NCBI GenBank assembly: GCA_037130365.1
Contig: JBAXTE010000004.1
Location: forward strand, 62,001 to 126,000
Direction of reading: 5' to 3'
Source: JBAXTE01 sp037130365
Lineage (GTDB): Bacteria; Bacteroidota; Bacteroidia; Bacteroidales; WCHB1-69
Length of the DNA stretch: 64,000 nucleotides
In this document: positions 1 through 9,800 of the stretch, piece after piece
Layout of the letters: each line of letters opens with the position of its first letter
How positions within the stretch are numbered: position 1 is the first letter of the stretch
The notes under the pieces: model-generated
What the model saw: only the letters and a program-made list of their open reading frames with translations
Database searches by the model: none
What the model was told of the DNA's origin: nothing
Position numbers and translations under genes: made by a program

Positions 1-3
1 AAT

Positions 4-41
4 AAAAAGCTCTCGTTTACATTGTAAATGAGAGCTTTTTT
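4..41. terminator. Rho-independent terminator, probably bidirectional
   Basis: An AAAAAGCTCTC arm and a GAGAGCTTTTT arm enclose a further pairing segment (GTTTAC with GTAAAT, one G-T wobble) and a 3-base loop. The run of A before and T after lets it work on either strand. The gene it would terminate on the left lies outside the window. Confidence 0.8.
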
Positions 42-129
42 ATTAACTATCTTTTTCGCTTATCATTTTTTATTACTAAGTTTGTAAACAAATACAATTA
101 TATTTTCTTATTTCTTTAATCCCTTTTTT

Positions 130-1401
130 ATGAAAATACAGGATCTTTATCAAATTTATTTAAACCATCCTATCATTTCAACTGATACAAGAACTTGCCA
201 AGTAAACTCATTATTCTTTTGTCTAAAGGGGGAATCATTTGATGGCAATAAATTCGCATTGAATGCATTGGATATGGGAGTTGCTTATGCAATTTCAGAT
301 GATAAATCAATTATTCATCCAAAGGTTATATTAGTTGATGATGCTCTTAAAACACTTCAAGATTTAGCAAGATTTCATAGACTTCAACTAAACATTCCTG
401 TAATTGGAATTACTGGAACTAATGGTAAAACTACAACGAAGGAGCTTGTATCTGCAGTTTTGAAATCGAAATTCATTGTAACTTCGACTCTGGGTAATTT
501 AAATAATCATATTGGAGTGCCATTAACTTTGCTTTCTATTAATAAAAATACAGAGATTGCTGTAATTGAGATGGGAGCCAATCACATCGGTGAAATCGCT
601 GAACTTTGCGAAATTGTACAGCCAAATTTTGGTTTGATAACAAACATTGGAAAAGCACATCTTGAAGGCTTTGGTGGAATTGATGGTGTGATATCTACAA
701 AAAAAGCTCTTTTTGATGCTGTAATTGCTAATCAAGGAACTCTTTTCGTAAATAGTAATGATGACTTATTAATGAAATTATCAAATTCGGATGAAGCATT
801 TCTATATGGAATCGAAAAAGGATTAGTAATTGGTAAAATTACTGATTATGAACCAACAATTTCTGTTTCTGCGTTAAATACACAATTTGTAACACAATTG
901 GTAGGTTCGTATAATTTGCCCAATATTTTAGCTGCAATTAGTATTGGTGTGTTCTTTAATATTGATTTATCGTTAATTCAATCTGCATTGTTAAATTATA
1001 CACCATCAAATAATAGATCTCAACTTATTAATACTGCTAATAACCAAGTGTTTATGGATGCTTACAATGCAAATCCATCGAGTATGGAAGTTGCTATTTC
1101 TCATTTTGCGACCATGGATAAACATAAAAAAGTGGCAATATTGGGCGATATGAAAGAACTAGGTGACTATAGTCTTTCCGAACATTCCAAAATTGTTGAG
1201 TACTTTGAGCAATTTCCCCAAATTGAGGTCTTTTTTGTGGGACCAGAATTTTCAAAAGTTACTAAAAATACTTCATTAACTTCTTTTCAAACATCAAATG
1301 AAGCCGTGATGTATTTGAAAGATCATCCTATTTGTGATGCTTTTATATTATTAAAAGGTTCTAGAGGAATAAGAATGGAAACAATTTTGGAAGCGCTATA
1401 A
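130..1401 (+). CDS. murF: UDP-N-acetylmuramoyl-tripeptide--D-alanyl-D-alanine ligase MurF
   Basis: MurF adds D-Ala-D-Ala to UDP-MurNAc-tripeptide in the cytoplasm, the last soluble step of peptidoglycan precursor synthesis. The 423-residue length is normal for the family. The N-terminal region (about 1-85) fits the UDP-binding domain. The Mur ligase P-loop GITGTNGKTTTKEL begins near residue 93. MGANHIGEI and NIGKAHLEGFG mark the central ATPase domain, and DAYNANPSSM and ILGDMKELG mark the C-terminal substrate domain. The stop codon overlaps the start of the next gene by one base (TAATG), so murF and anmK are probably translationally coupled. No clear Shine-Dalgarno is seen. Confidence 0.95.
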   Translation: MKIQDLYQIYLNHPIISTDTRTCQVNSLFFCLKGESFDGNKFALNALDMGVAYAISDDKSIIHPKVILVDDALKTLQDLARFHRLQLNIPVIGITGTNGKTTTKELVSAVLKSKFIVTSTLGNLNNHIGVPLTLLSINKNTEIAVIEMGANHIGEIAELCEIVQPNFGLITNIGKAHLEGFGGIDGVISTKKALFDAVIANQGTLFVNSNDDLLMKLSNSDEAFLYGIEKGLVIGKITDYEPTISVSALNTQFVTQLVGSYNLPNILAAISIGVFFNIDLSLIQSALLNYTPSNNRSQLINTANNQVFMDAYNANPSSMEVAISHFATMDKHKKVAILGDMKELGDYSLSEHSKIVEYFEQFPQIEVFFVGPEFSKVTKNTSLTSFQTSNEAVMYLKDHPICDAFILLKGSRGIRMETILEAL

Positions 1402-2471
1402 TGAAAGAATATAGAGTAATTGGCCTGATGTCTGGCACTTCACTGGATGGATTGGATATAGCATACTGTAAATTTGCTTTTAATAATGAACATTGGACTT
1501 ATGAAATTGTAAAAGCTACAACGATAGATTATAATCAGTCCTGGCGTGGCCAGTTGTCTGATGCTGATCTGTTAAGTGGCAACGATTTATGGCGATTGCA
1601 TGTTCAGTTGGGGCACTATTTCGGAAAACAAGTTAAAGAGTTCATCTCTAATAATGAATTTCAGGTAGATTTTGTTTGCTCAAGTGGACATACTGTTTTT
1701 CACCGGCCAGAATTAGGATATACTGCTCAAATAGGTGATGGGGCTTCTATTGCAGCTGAATGTGGCATAGATACAATTTGTGACTTTCGTTCTTCAGATG
1801 TAGCTTTTGGCGGACAAGGAGCTCCTTTGGTTCCAATTGGGGATAAATTGCTCTTTTCAAATTATGATTATTGTTTGAATATCGGTGGTATCTGTAATAT
1901 TTCATTCAATCATAACAACGAGAGGATTGCTTGGGATGTAGCTCCAGCCAATATGTTGCTTAATTATTATGCTAGTTCAATAAATTTACTATTCGATAAT
2001 AATGGAGATATTGCTGCTAGTGGAATATTAAATCAACCATTATTGAAAATGTTGAATAATATTGAATATTATCATACTCAATATCCAAAATCGCTAGGAA
2101 AAGAATATGTTTTTGAGAACTTTATAAATTTAATTGACAAATTTGAAATCCCAGTTGCTGATATTATGGCTACAATTTGTGAACATATCGCAATAGAAGT
2201 CTCTAAATCAATATATTCAACAACAAATAAACGACTGTTGATTACTGGTGGAGGAGCGTTAAATACATATTTAATTTCTAGGATAAAAGCCCATTCTAAG
2301 CACGAAGTAGTCATTCCGGAGATTAAATTAATACATTATAAAGAAGCGCTAATCTTCGGATTTTTAGGCGTTTTGCGAATTGAATGTCAAGAAAATTGTC
2401 TTAAAGAAGTTACAGGAGCATTGCAAAATTGTATCAGCGGAGCAATATACAAAGGACTTAAAAGAATATAA
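1401..2471 (+). CDS. anmK: Anhydro-N-acetylmuramic acid kinase AnmK
   Basis: AnmK phosphorylates 1,6-anhydro-MurNAc recovered from cell-wall turnover and opens its anhydro ring to give MurNAc-6-phosphate. The sequence starts with the family signature GLMSGTSLDGLD and continues with SSGHTVFH, DFRSSDVAFGGQGAPLVP (catalytic Asp and phosphate region) and LITGGGALN. Its 356 residues fit the shorter Bacteroidota form. It overlaps murF by one base and converges on the amino-sugar kinase gene. Having wall synthesis and wall recycling in one unit is sensible, but co-regulation is inferred. Confidence 0.93.
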   Translation: MKEYRVIGLMSGTSLDGLDIAYCKFAFNNEHWTYEIVKATTIDYNQSWRGQLSDADLLSGNDLWRLHVQLGHYFGKQVKEFISNNEFQVDFVCSSGHTVFHRPELGYTAQIGDGASIAAECGIDTICDFRSSDVAFGGQGAPLVPIGDKLLFSNYDYCLNIGGICNISFNHNNERIAWDVAPANMLLNYYASSINLLFDNNGDIAASGILNQPLLKMLNNIEYYHTQYPKSLGKEYVFENFINLIDKFEIPVADIMATICEHIAIEVSKSIYSTTNKRLLITGGGALNTYLISRIKAHSKHEVVIPEIKLIHYKEALIFGFLGVLRIECQENCLKEVTGALQNCISGAIYKGLKRI

Positions 2472-2535
2472 TAGCAATTTTTCTACTTTAAAAATTATTC
2501 AGGGAACACTATTTCTCTTTTTAGTGCCAAATAGG

Positions 2536-3378
2536 TTATCTAGAGCAATGGTATTTTATCAAACCCTCCATTGGAGATTTGATGATAGTGCTAATATTTA
2601 AATCATATTCAATTGCAATCTCGCGAATAAGGGGTGCGTAATAAAATGCCACAGATCCAATAAATGAGACATTCATTTTTTGATAATTACTGTATTTGCA
2701 CACTTGCTTTGTGAAAAAATCACGAAAATTTTGCATCGCAATCTCTTTTACTTCAGGGATGTGCAAATGCTCATGAATAAACGGGCTGAATGATGCTAAA
2801 AAACGATTAGGCTTAGGCTTATTGTAAGCAGCATCTAAAATGTTTTCAAGGGAATAATTATATTTTAAATTAAAAAGCTCAGTTGTTTCTATGGATAGAT
2901 TTCCTAGAAGGTAATTTGTTAGCAAGAGTTTGCCAAGATACCCTCCACTGCCTTCATCTGCAAATAAATATCCTAACGAAGGAACGTTTTCAATAATATT
3001 AGAGCCATCATACAAACATGAATTAGATCCAGTTCCTAATATGCAAGCAATTCCCTCCTTATTGCCACAAACGGCTCTCGCAGAAGCTAGTAAGTCGTGT
3101 TCTATTTGGATGCTAGCATTTGGAAAAAAATATTTTAAAGCATTTTCTACAGTTGATTTTTTTGTAGGTGTAGAACATCCAGAACCATAAAAAAATATTT
3201 TGTCGGGGGTAATATCTCCTAAATTTTGAATTACTTCGGTTTCAATTATGTCAATAATGCCTTTGGTATCAATAAAATAAGGATTGATCCCCATTGAAAA
3301 ACATTGTTTAATTGTTTTGGAATTGTGGATAATTACCCATTCAGTTTTTGTTGATCCGCTGTCTGCTATTAGTATCAT
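2536..3378 (-). CDS. BadF/BadG-type sugar kinase, N-acetylglucosamine kinase-like
   Basis: An ASKHA-fold kinase of 280 residues. The phosphate-1 loop ADSGSTKTEW is at the N-terminus, and ILGTGSNSCLYDG (near residue 115) and DEGSGGYLGK follow, all typical of the BadF/BadG/BcrA/BcrD group that includes N-acetylglucosamine kinases. In Bacteroidota such proteins phosphorylate GlcNAc or MurNAc during wall recycling; which sugar this one uses cannot be read from the sequence. Its start overlaps the end of the diacylglycerol-kinase-family gene by 4 bases (ATGA type), so it is the last gene of a three-gene minus-strand operon. The neighbouring anmK supports an amino-sugar role. Confidence 0.82.
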   Translation of the reverse strand: MILIADSGSTKTEWVIIHNSKTIKQCFSMGINPYFIDTKGIIDIIETEVIQNLGDITPDKIFFYGSGCSTPTKKSTVENALKYFFPNASIQIEHDLLASARAVCGNKEGIACILGTGSNSCLYDGSNIIENVPSLGYLFADEGSGGYLGKLLLTNYLLGNLSIETTELFNLKYNYSLENILDAAYNKPKPNRFLASFSPFIHEHLHIPEVKEIAMQNFRDFFTKQVCKYSNYQKMNVSFIGSVAFYYAPLIREIAIEYDLNISTIIKSPMEGLIKYHCSR

Positions 3379-3746
3379 AAAAAAATCATATAAAGTTTAG
3401 GAATATAAATAATTGAACCAATAATTGCAGCGGCAATTGCAGCTATTAAAACAGCACCAGCAGCAATATCTTTAGTGTTTTTTGCAAAAATAGATTGTTG
3501 TGGAGAAAGTTCATTCACAATATTTTCGATAGTTGTATTGATAAGCTCTGCAGTTAATACCACACCAATACATATAATGATAATACACCATTCAATTAGC
3601 GAAATATTCAAGATAATTCCAAAAATAATTACACAAATTGAAACAAGGTTATGGATAATGAAATTTTTCTCTTTATATCCTAAGAGAATTCCATTAATGG
3701 CATATTTTAAGCCAATTCCTTTTTTGTTTTGTTCTTTATATGGCAT
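3375..3746 (-). CDS. dgkA: Diacylglycerol kinase family protein (likely undecaprenol kinase)
   Basis: A small integral membrane kinase of 123 residues. The N-terminus has KGIGLKYAINGI and KEKNFIIHN, followed by two hydrophobic helices (about 35-75). The signature ELINTTIENIVN then precedes the Mg-binding segment AKNTKDIAAGAVLIAA and a last membrane helix. This arrangement is shared by E. coli DgkA and the Gram-positive undecaprenol kinases. In a neighbourhood of wall genes, phosphorylation of undecaprenol is the more attractive role, but substrate choice is inferred. It overlaps both neighbours (11 bases with ribonuclease Z, 4 bases with the sugar kinase). Confidence 0.88.
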   Translation of the reverse strand: MPYKEQNKKGIGLKYAINGILLGYKEKNFIIHNLVSICVIIFGIILNISLIEWCIIIICIGVVLTAELINTTIENIVNELSPQQSIFAKNTKDIAAGAVLIAAIAAAIIGSIIYIPKLYMIFL

Positions 3747-4518
3747 AATATTTTCCTTCCGTAGCGATTTCTGTGTTATTAAAAATGCATTTTGCTTGGT
3801 CTAAAAGAATGTTTGGATCGTTATATTTTGCAGAAAAATGCCCGATAATCAGTTGTTTAGCATTTGCCAACTTTGCTATTTCACCAGCTTGTGATGCAGT
3901 GCTATGAAATTTTAATGCTGCGGATTCTACTTTCTCATCGCCAAAAGTGGCTTCATGATAAAGCAATGAGACATTTTGAAAGTATTCAGCAATTGTAGGA
4001 TCAAAAAGAGTATCAGAGCAATAGGCAAATGACTTGTTTTCTGAAGCATTATTCATTAGTGATTTTTCCTCAAAATAAAATCCATGTGTAGGTATTCGAT
4101 GATTCAATGGAAATGCCGTAATCAATAATGTTTCGCTTTCGAAAATAACCTCTGATTTGGCGGGAACTAAATCATGGTAAATTATTGGGAAACTCAATAT
4201 CGTTTCTGTAATTTCAAGTTGAATGTCAATTATTGACTTTAATTTCTCATTGCTATATATATGAAGAGGCTTAATTCTTTTGTTAAGATAAAAGGTTGAT
4301 ATTAATCCAATGATTCCATAAAAGTGGTCGCCATGGAGATGGCTGATTAAAATATGATCAATATTTCTTAATTTTTGGTGATAACGGATGAGTTGAAATT
4401 GAGAACCTTCTCCACAATCGATTAAGAACACACTCTGATTGTGCTCAAGTGCTTGGCAACTTGGGCGTCTATCTGGCCTGGGCGATGCAGAACTATTTCC
4501 GATTATTGTAAGATTCAA
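3736..4518 (-). CDS. rnz: Ribonuclease Z
   Basis: A metallo-beta-lactamase-fold endonuclease that matures tRNA 3' ends. It shows LIDCGEGSQFQL, the zinc motif HLHGDH, YHEATFGDE, HSTASQAGEIA and IIGHFSAKY, in the usual order. The open frame extends to an ATG at 4545. However, TATTTTTG, a match to the phylum's TAnnTTTG promoter box, lies directly after that ATG. Family members also normally begin right at the segment that here reads NLTIIGNSSA. I therefore prefer the in-frame TTG at 4518 (about 260 residues). If 4545 is used, nine residues are added. It is the first gene of the operon with dgkA and the sugar kinase. Confidence 0.88.
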   Translation of the reverse strand: MNLTIIGNSSASPRPDRRPSCQALEHNQSVFLIDCGEGSQFQLIRYHQKLRNIDHILISHLHGDHFYGIIGLISTFYLNKRIKPLHIYSNEKLKSIIDIQLEITETILSFPIIYHDLVPAKSEVIFESETLLITAFPLNHRIPTHGFYFEEKSLMNNASENKSFAYCSDTLFDPTIAEYFQNVSLLYHEATFGDEKVESAALKFHSTASQAGEIAKLANAKQLIIGHFSAKYNDPNILLDQAKCIFNNTEIATEGKYYAI

Positions 4519-4582
4519 TGTTTTATATTTTCTACAAAAATACATTAAAAATCAATGAAATATTATTCAGAATTACTTCTAC

Positions 4583-4620
4583 AAAAAAAAATGAGGAGCT
4601 ATCTTAAGATAACTCCTCAT
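4583..4620 (-). terminator. Terminator downstream of rpsA
   Basis: Read on the minus strand, an ATGAGGAG arm pairs with CTCCTCAT through a 14-15 bp stem with one mismatch, followed by eight T. It lies about 20 bases after the rpsA stop codon and shields the divergent-side rnz promoter. Confidence 0.85.
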
Positions 4621-4640
4621 CAATATATGTACGAAAAAGA

Positions 4641-6461
4641 TTATTCGTTCTCGCTTTTATGTAGTTCATCGCGAAGATTAACAAGAGCTTCAAGATCACC
4701 TAAAGTGGTTTTTTCGCTATTATCGTTAGTCTTTTTAACGTTTTTAGAAGTTTCTTTTGCTTTTTTCTTCTCTTCAGATTGTTCTTTACTTTTAACTTCA
4801 TTGCTTACTTCTTGCCAGATTTTGGTATGAGATAAGATGATTTTTTTATTTTCTTTAGAGAATTCAATAACTTGAAAATCGATAGAATCTTCAACCTTAG
4901 CAGTAGTGTTGTCTTCTTTTAATAAATGACGTTGAGGAGCAAAACCTTCAACTCCATATGGTAAAGAAACAATCATTCCTTTATCTGCACTATTAATAAT
5001 AGTTCCTTTGTGGATAGATCCAACATTAAATAATGTTTCAAAAACATCCCAAGGATTTTCTTCTAATTGTTTGTGACCTAAGCTTAATCTGCGGTTGTCG
5101 ATATCTACTTCTAAAACAATTACTTCAATAGTTTCACCAATTTTGGTGAATTCAGCAGGATGTTTGATTTTTTTAGACCATGATAAATCAGAAATATGAA
5201 TTAATCCGTCAACACCTTCTTCTAATTCAACAAAAATTCCAAAGTTGGTGAAATTACGAACGATTGCATTATGTTTTGTACCAGCAGCATATTTTACTGA
5301 AATATTTGCCCAAGGATCTGGTTTAAGTTGTTTAAGACCTAATGACATTTTTCGTTCTTCACGATCAAGGGTTAGGATAACAGCTTCTACTTCTTCAGCA
5401 ACTTTTAAGAAATCGTGAGCAGTACGTAGGTGCTGTGACCAAGACATTTCTGAAACATGGATTAGACCTTCTACACCAGGAAGAATTTCGATAAATGCAC
5501 CATAATCTGCAATAACTACTACTTTACCTTTAACAGGATCTCCAACTTTGTAATCAGGGTTAAGAGAATCCCATGGGTGAGGAGTGAGTTGTTTTAATCC
5601 AAGAGCAATACGTTTTTTGTTTTCATCAAAATCAAGGATAACCACATTGATTTTTTGATCAAGTTGAACAATTTCTTCTGGATGATTAATTCTGCCCCAT
5701 GAAAGATCTGTGATGTGAATAAGTCCGTCAACACCACCAAGATCAATAAATACTCCGTATGAAGTGATATTTTTAACTGTTCCTTCGAGAATTTGTCCTT
5801 TTTCTAATTTAGCAATGATATCAGCTTTTTGAGCTTCTAATTCATCTTCAATAAGTGCTTTGTGAGATACAACAACGTTTTTATATTCGTGATTGATTTT
5901 AACAACCTTGAATTCCATTGTCTTACCAACAAAGATATCATAATCGCGGATTGGTTTAACATCAATTTGTGAGCCTGGTAAAAATGCTTCAATTCCAAAA
6001 ACGTCAACAATCAAACCACCTTTTGTGCGACATTTAACAAATCCATTGATGATTTCGTCTGTGTCATGAGCTCTGTTTACACGTTCCCATGAACGTAAAA
6101 CACGTGCTTTTTTGTGTGATAATAAAAGTTGTCCTGTTGAATCTTCTTGACTTTCAACATATACTTCTACAGTATCACCTGGTTTAAAATTTGGATTGTA
6201 TCTTAATTCAGATACTGCAATAATTCCATCAGATTTGTAGCCAATATTAACAACAGCTTCGCGACTATTAATAGCAACGATGATTCCATCAACAACTTCG
6301 TTTTCAACAATTGCATTGAAAGTTTCGTTGTAAATGTTTTCTAATCTTGCTTGTTCGTCAGCGTTGTAAATTGTTTGTTTTTTTCCTAAAGTATCCCAAT
6401 TAAATTCTTCTGTAATAGGGGTTAAGACCGGTTGTCCTTCGTTTAATAATTCTTCAGACAT
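4641..6461 (-). CDS. rpsA: 30S ribosomal protein S1
   Basis: S1 binds mRNA on the 30S subunit and promotes initiation. The 606 residues hold six S1 (OB-fold) domains. The first two are divergent (about 57-125 and 142-205). The next four are regular, with the repeated pattern G-x-V-x-x-I-x-x-Y/F-G-x-F-I/V-x-L-x-x-G-V-x-G-L-I-H-x-S/T-D/E-x-S-W, from about 225 to 547. A lysine/glutamate-rich tail (about 550-606) follows. S1 matters particularly in Bacteroidota because many of their mRNAs lack a Shine-Dalgarno. It stands alone, with its own promoter and terminator. Confidence 0.96.
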   Translation of the reverse strand: MSEELLNEGQPVLTPITEEFNWDTLGKKQTIYNADEQARLENIYNETFNAIVENEVVDGIIVAINSREAVVNIGYKSDGIIAVSELRYNPNFKPGDTVEVYVESQEDSTGQLLLSHKKARVLRSWERVNRAHDTDEIINGFVKCRTKGGLIVDVFGIEAFLPGSQIDVKPIRDYDIFVGKTMEFKVVKINHEYKNVVVSHKALIEDELEAQKADIIAKLEKGQILEGTVKNITSYGVFIDLGGVDGLIHITDLSWGRINHPEEIVQLDQKINVVILDFDENKKRIALGLKQLTPHPWDSLNPDYKVGDPVKGKVVVIADYGAFIEILPGVEGLIHVSEMSWSQHLRTAHDFLKVAEEVEAVILTLDREERKMSLGLKQLKPDPWANISVKYAAGTKHNAIVRNFTNFGIFVELEEGVDGLIHISDLSWSKKIKHPAEFTKIGETIEVIVLEVDIDNRRLSLGHKQLEENPWDVFETLFNVGSIHKGTIINSADKGMIVSLPYGVEGFAPQRHLLKEDNTTAKVEDSIDFQVIEFSKENKKIILSHTKIWQEVSNEVKSKEQSEEKKKAKETSKNVKKTNDNSEKTTLGDLEALVNLRDELHKSENE

Positions 6462-6882
6462 TTTTGATTTTTTAAATGGCTTCTTAAAGCCGGGTTAATA
6501 AATTGAGGTTGAATTTGTTAACTTGTTGAAGCGCCTCTTTCAATCAAGGGTGCAAAATTACAAAAAACATATTTGATTTACAAGATATTTTTTTGTTTTT
6601 ATACTAGTTTTTTTATATAATATCAAATTTTAATATTTTCATTTATTGAATCATGAGATTTTTTAAGTGAGATTAATCTGCAAAGTCTAAAATTGCAAAA
6701 ATTAATATAAATGAGCAGTTTGTGGTAAAAAAAAATATCTCAAAATGTATATATTTAAAAATAATCATCTAATAAATTGCATTGTGGTTTAAAATTGTTA
6801 AAATAATCCCAAAATAGTAATAGTAATTAAAAAATGTGCTATCTTGCATAGAATATTACATGTTAATTATTAGAGGTGTCTT
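6462..6882. other. Intergenic region between divergent rpsA and the giant T9SS cargo gene
   Basis: Apart from the rpsA promoter, this 421-base AT-rich stretch shows no protein-like frame or RNA gene. A weak TATCTTGC at 6840-6847 could be the -7 box for the downstream gene, but no -33 element is found at the right spacing. AGAGGTG at 6872-6878 could be a weak ribosome binding site. Confidence 0.5.
6553..6583 (-). promoter_or_regulatory. Promoter for rpsA (TTG-N20-TAATTTTG)
   Basis: On the minus strand a TTG (6583-6581) is followed after 20 bases by TAATTTTG (6560-6553). This matches the Bacteroidota primary sigma factor pattern, a -33 TTTG-like element and a -7 TAnnTTTG element. The predicted 5' leader is roughly 85 bases. 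Confidence 0.65.
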
Positions 6883-9800
6883 ATGTTTAGTTATTTATCA
6901 ATTTTATTCAAAAGATTTAATTTTCAAATTTGGACAGCCATTTTTGTGAGTTTGTTCTATTTTTTATCGATAGAATCCAAGGCTCAAAATTGTTCTGTTA
7001 ATGCGAATGTTGATTTTTCTATATGTGGAAGTGATTCGTTGATGCTAATTGGTGCAAAAGGTGGATTATTCGAAAATGACAGTGTTACTAGGTGGATTCA
7101 AATTGGTGGTCCTTCAATTATAATTGATTATCCATATAATGTGATTACATCTGCACATGGCTTTTTACCAGGAAATGAATATTCGTTTAGGTTAATATCT
7201 GTTTGCGCTGATGGTATGTTGATTTATGACGATGTTAATGTTGTCGTTTATAATTCTACTCAAGCAAATGCAGGAATGGACACCATGGCATGCCCTGGTG
7301 TTATTCATCTTAATGCAAACGTTCCGTTAGCTAATGAGTATGGTTACTGGAGTATTAATGGGATTAATAATGGAGTTTTAATTGATTCGGTTGAGTCGCC
7401 AACATCTCCAATACACCTAGCTAATACAAAATCTGGTGAAACCATTTTAACATGGACAATCACAAATTTAAATGGATGTGTTTCAAGCGACCAAGTTTCA
7501 ATTATTAATAAAGGAGGCGTTTTTCCAATATCTGCTGGATCAAATAAAACTCTAAGTAGTTGTTATAACATCACTGCATCTACTACTTTAACAGGGTCGT
7601 ATGCGGGTACATCAACTGATGGTCAATTTGGAGAATGGTCTTTAGTTAATGGTCCATCTAACCCTTCAATTGTTTCTAGATATGCAAATATAACTGTTGT
7701 AAATAATTTATTACCTGGTATATACACATTTAGATGGACTGTTTTTGGAACTTGTGTATCGGGTATTAGTGATGTTACAATTACTGTCCCGTCAGCTAAT
7801 GAATATGTCTCCTCGGCTTATATTAGTTCTGGAAATCAAGTTTTTTGCGATACATCCTTACATAATGCTGTATTAGTTGGTAATTCCCCACAAAATAGTA
7901 ATGAAACTGTTAACTGGACTCAAACTACTAATCTACCCGCTACAATTGAAAATCCAACTAGCACTTCTACCGTAATTAGAGATTTGGATGGCGTAGGCCC
8001 ATATACATTTAGATATCAAATTGTTAATAGTGTAACTGGTTGTTTAACAAATCATTACAGAAGTATAACTTATACAACACCTACATCATTAGCTGTTATT
8101 TCTCCCCAAAATATGATTTTACCTTTGGATTCTAATACCGCTGAAGTAATATATCAATTTCAGGGTGGAAATAAAACTGTGTATGCATTGATTAGTTCAC
8201 CATCTGGAACCGTTGCTTCTCCACAATACATTGTTTCGAATTCACCTCAAATTATAAATGATTTAAATGAAGCTGGCCAATACATTATTCGCTTCAAACG
8301 AATTTCCGAAGGAGGTATTGGCAATTGTCTTGAATCTTTTGTAGATGTTGTAATAAATACTTCATTCACACCGCTTTCTAGTAATGCTGGCACCGATTTA
8401 GTTTTAGGCTGCAATATTAATTCAGCTACTTTGGTGGGGAATCAGCTTTCTTTTGAATTTGGAACTTGGACACAAGTAAGTGGTCCATCTACTGCATCGA
8501 TTACAAATGAACATAGCAATATTTCTACGATTGATAGCTTAATTAATGGCGTATATATTTTTCGATGGTCGGTTAATGGTGGAATAAATTCACCAGAATA
8601 TTTTTCTGACGTTTCTGTAACAATAGCATCTGAATTTCCTACGATCGCTTCCGCAGGATCTGATATACTAGGGTTATGTTATAATACTAATATAAATTTA
8701 TCAGGGAATAATCCTCAATTAAATGAAATTGGAACATGGTCTGTAAATCCAAGCACAAATGCCACAATTAGTGATATTCATAATCCAAATTCAATAGCCA
8801 CTATTCTTAGTGATTTAGTATCGTATGAATTCGTTTGGACAATAGAAAATGCGTGTGGCATTTCATCTGATACTCTGTTAGTGACAACAACCTCTACACA
8901 AGGAATAATTGCAAATGCTGGGACTAATCAGTGTCTTCCAATAGGGTCTCAATCAACTGTTTTGGATGGAAATTTGCCTCCATCGAGTTTTGGAATATGG
9001 ACTCAAATTTCTGGACCTTCATGTTCTATAGAAAATGTTAACCAACAAAATTCAATTGTTAATAATTTGATTCCAGGTACATATATTTTTGTTTGGAATT
9101 TGAATTTGAATGATTGTGCGACTAAGACTGATACAGTAATTATTACATTACCATCTCAGAATGAATATTCTTTTGCAGGTGCTGATAGAACAATTTGTGC
9201 AAACTCATTTTCACTTGATGCAAACAATACGATTAACGGAATAGGTACATGGAGCCAACTTTCAGGTCCAACAATCCTAACCTTTCAAAATATTCATAAT
9301 CCAAATTCAATAATTACAAATATGCATTCTGGTCGGTATTTGTTGAGATGGAGCATATCAAATGGTGCATGTTTAGGTTCTTCCGATAGTGTCAGTCTTA
9401 CAGTGTCAATACCACCTTCAATTGCTAATGCAGGAGCAAACCAAACACTTTGTGCTCCTGATACTATTGCCTATTTACATGCCAATACACCGCAATATGG
9501 TTTAGGATATTGGTCGTTTATTAGTGGCCCATCGATTTTAACTTTTTCCAATTTCAATTCACCGACAAGTTCGATTAAAGGTTTTGTTATGGGGACCTAT
9601 GTTCTAAAATGGAATATTCAAGGAGGTCCTAATTGTGCAATAAGCTCTAGTGATGTTATTATTTATTATACTCCCGCTGCAAATGCTGGTACATCATATA
9701 CCATGTGTAACCGGTCAATTACAACTCTTACTGGAAACATAAATAGTATTGGCACTTGGTCGTTAGTGAGCGGGCCGAATGTTCCAATTTTTACAATAAA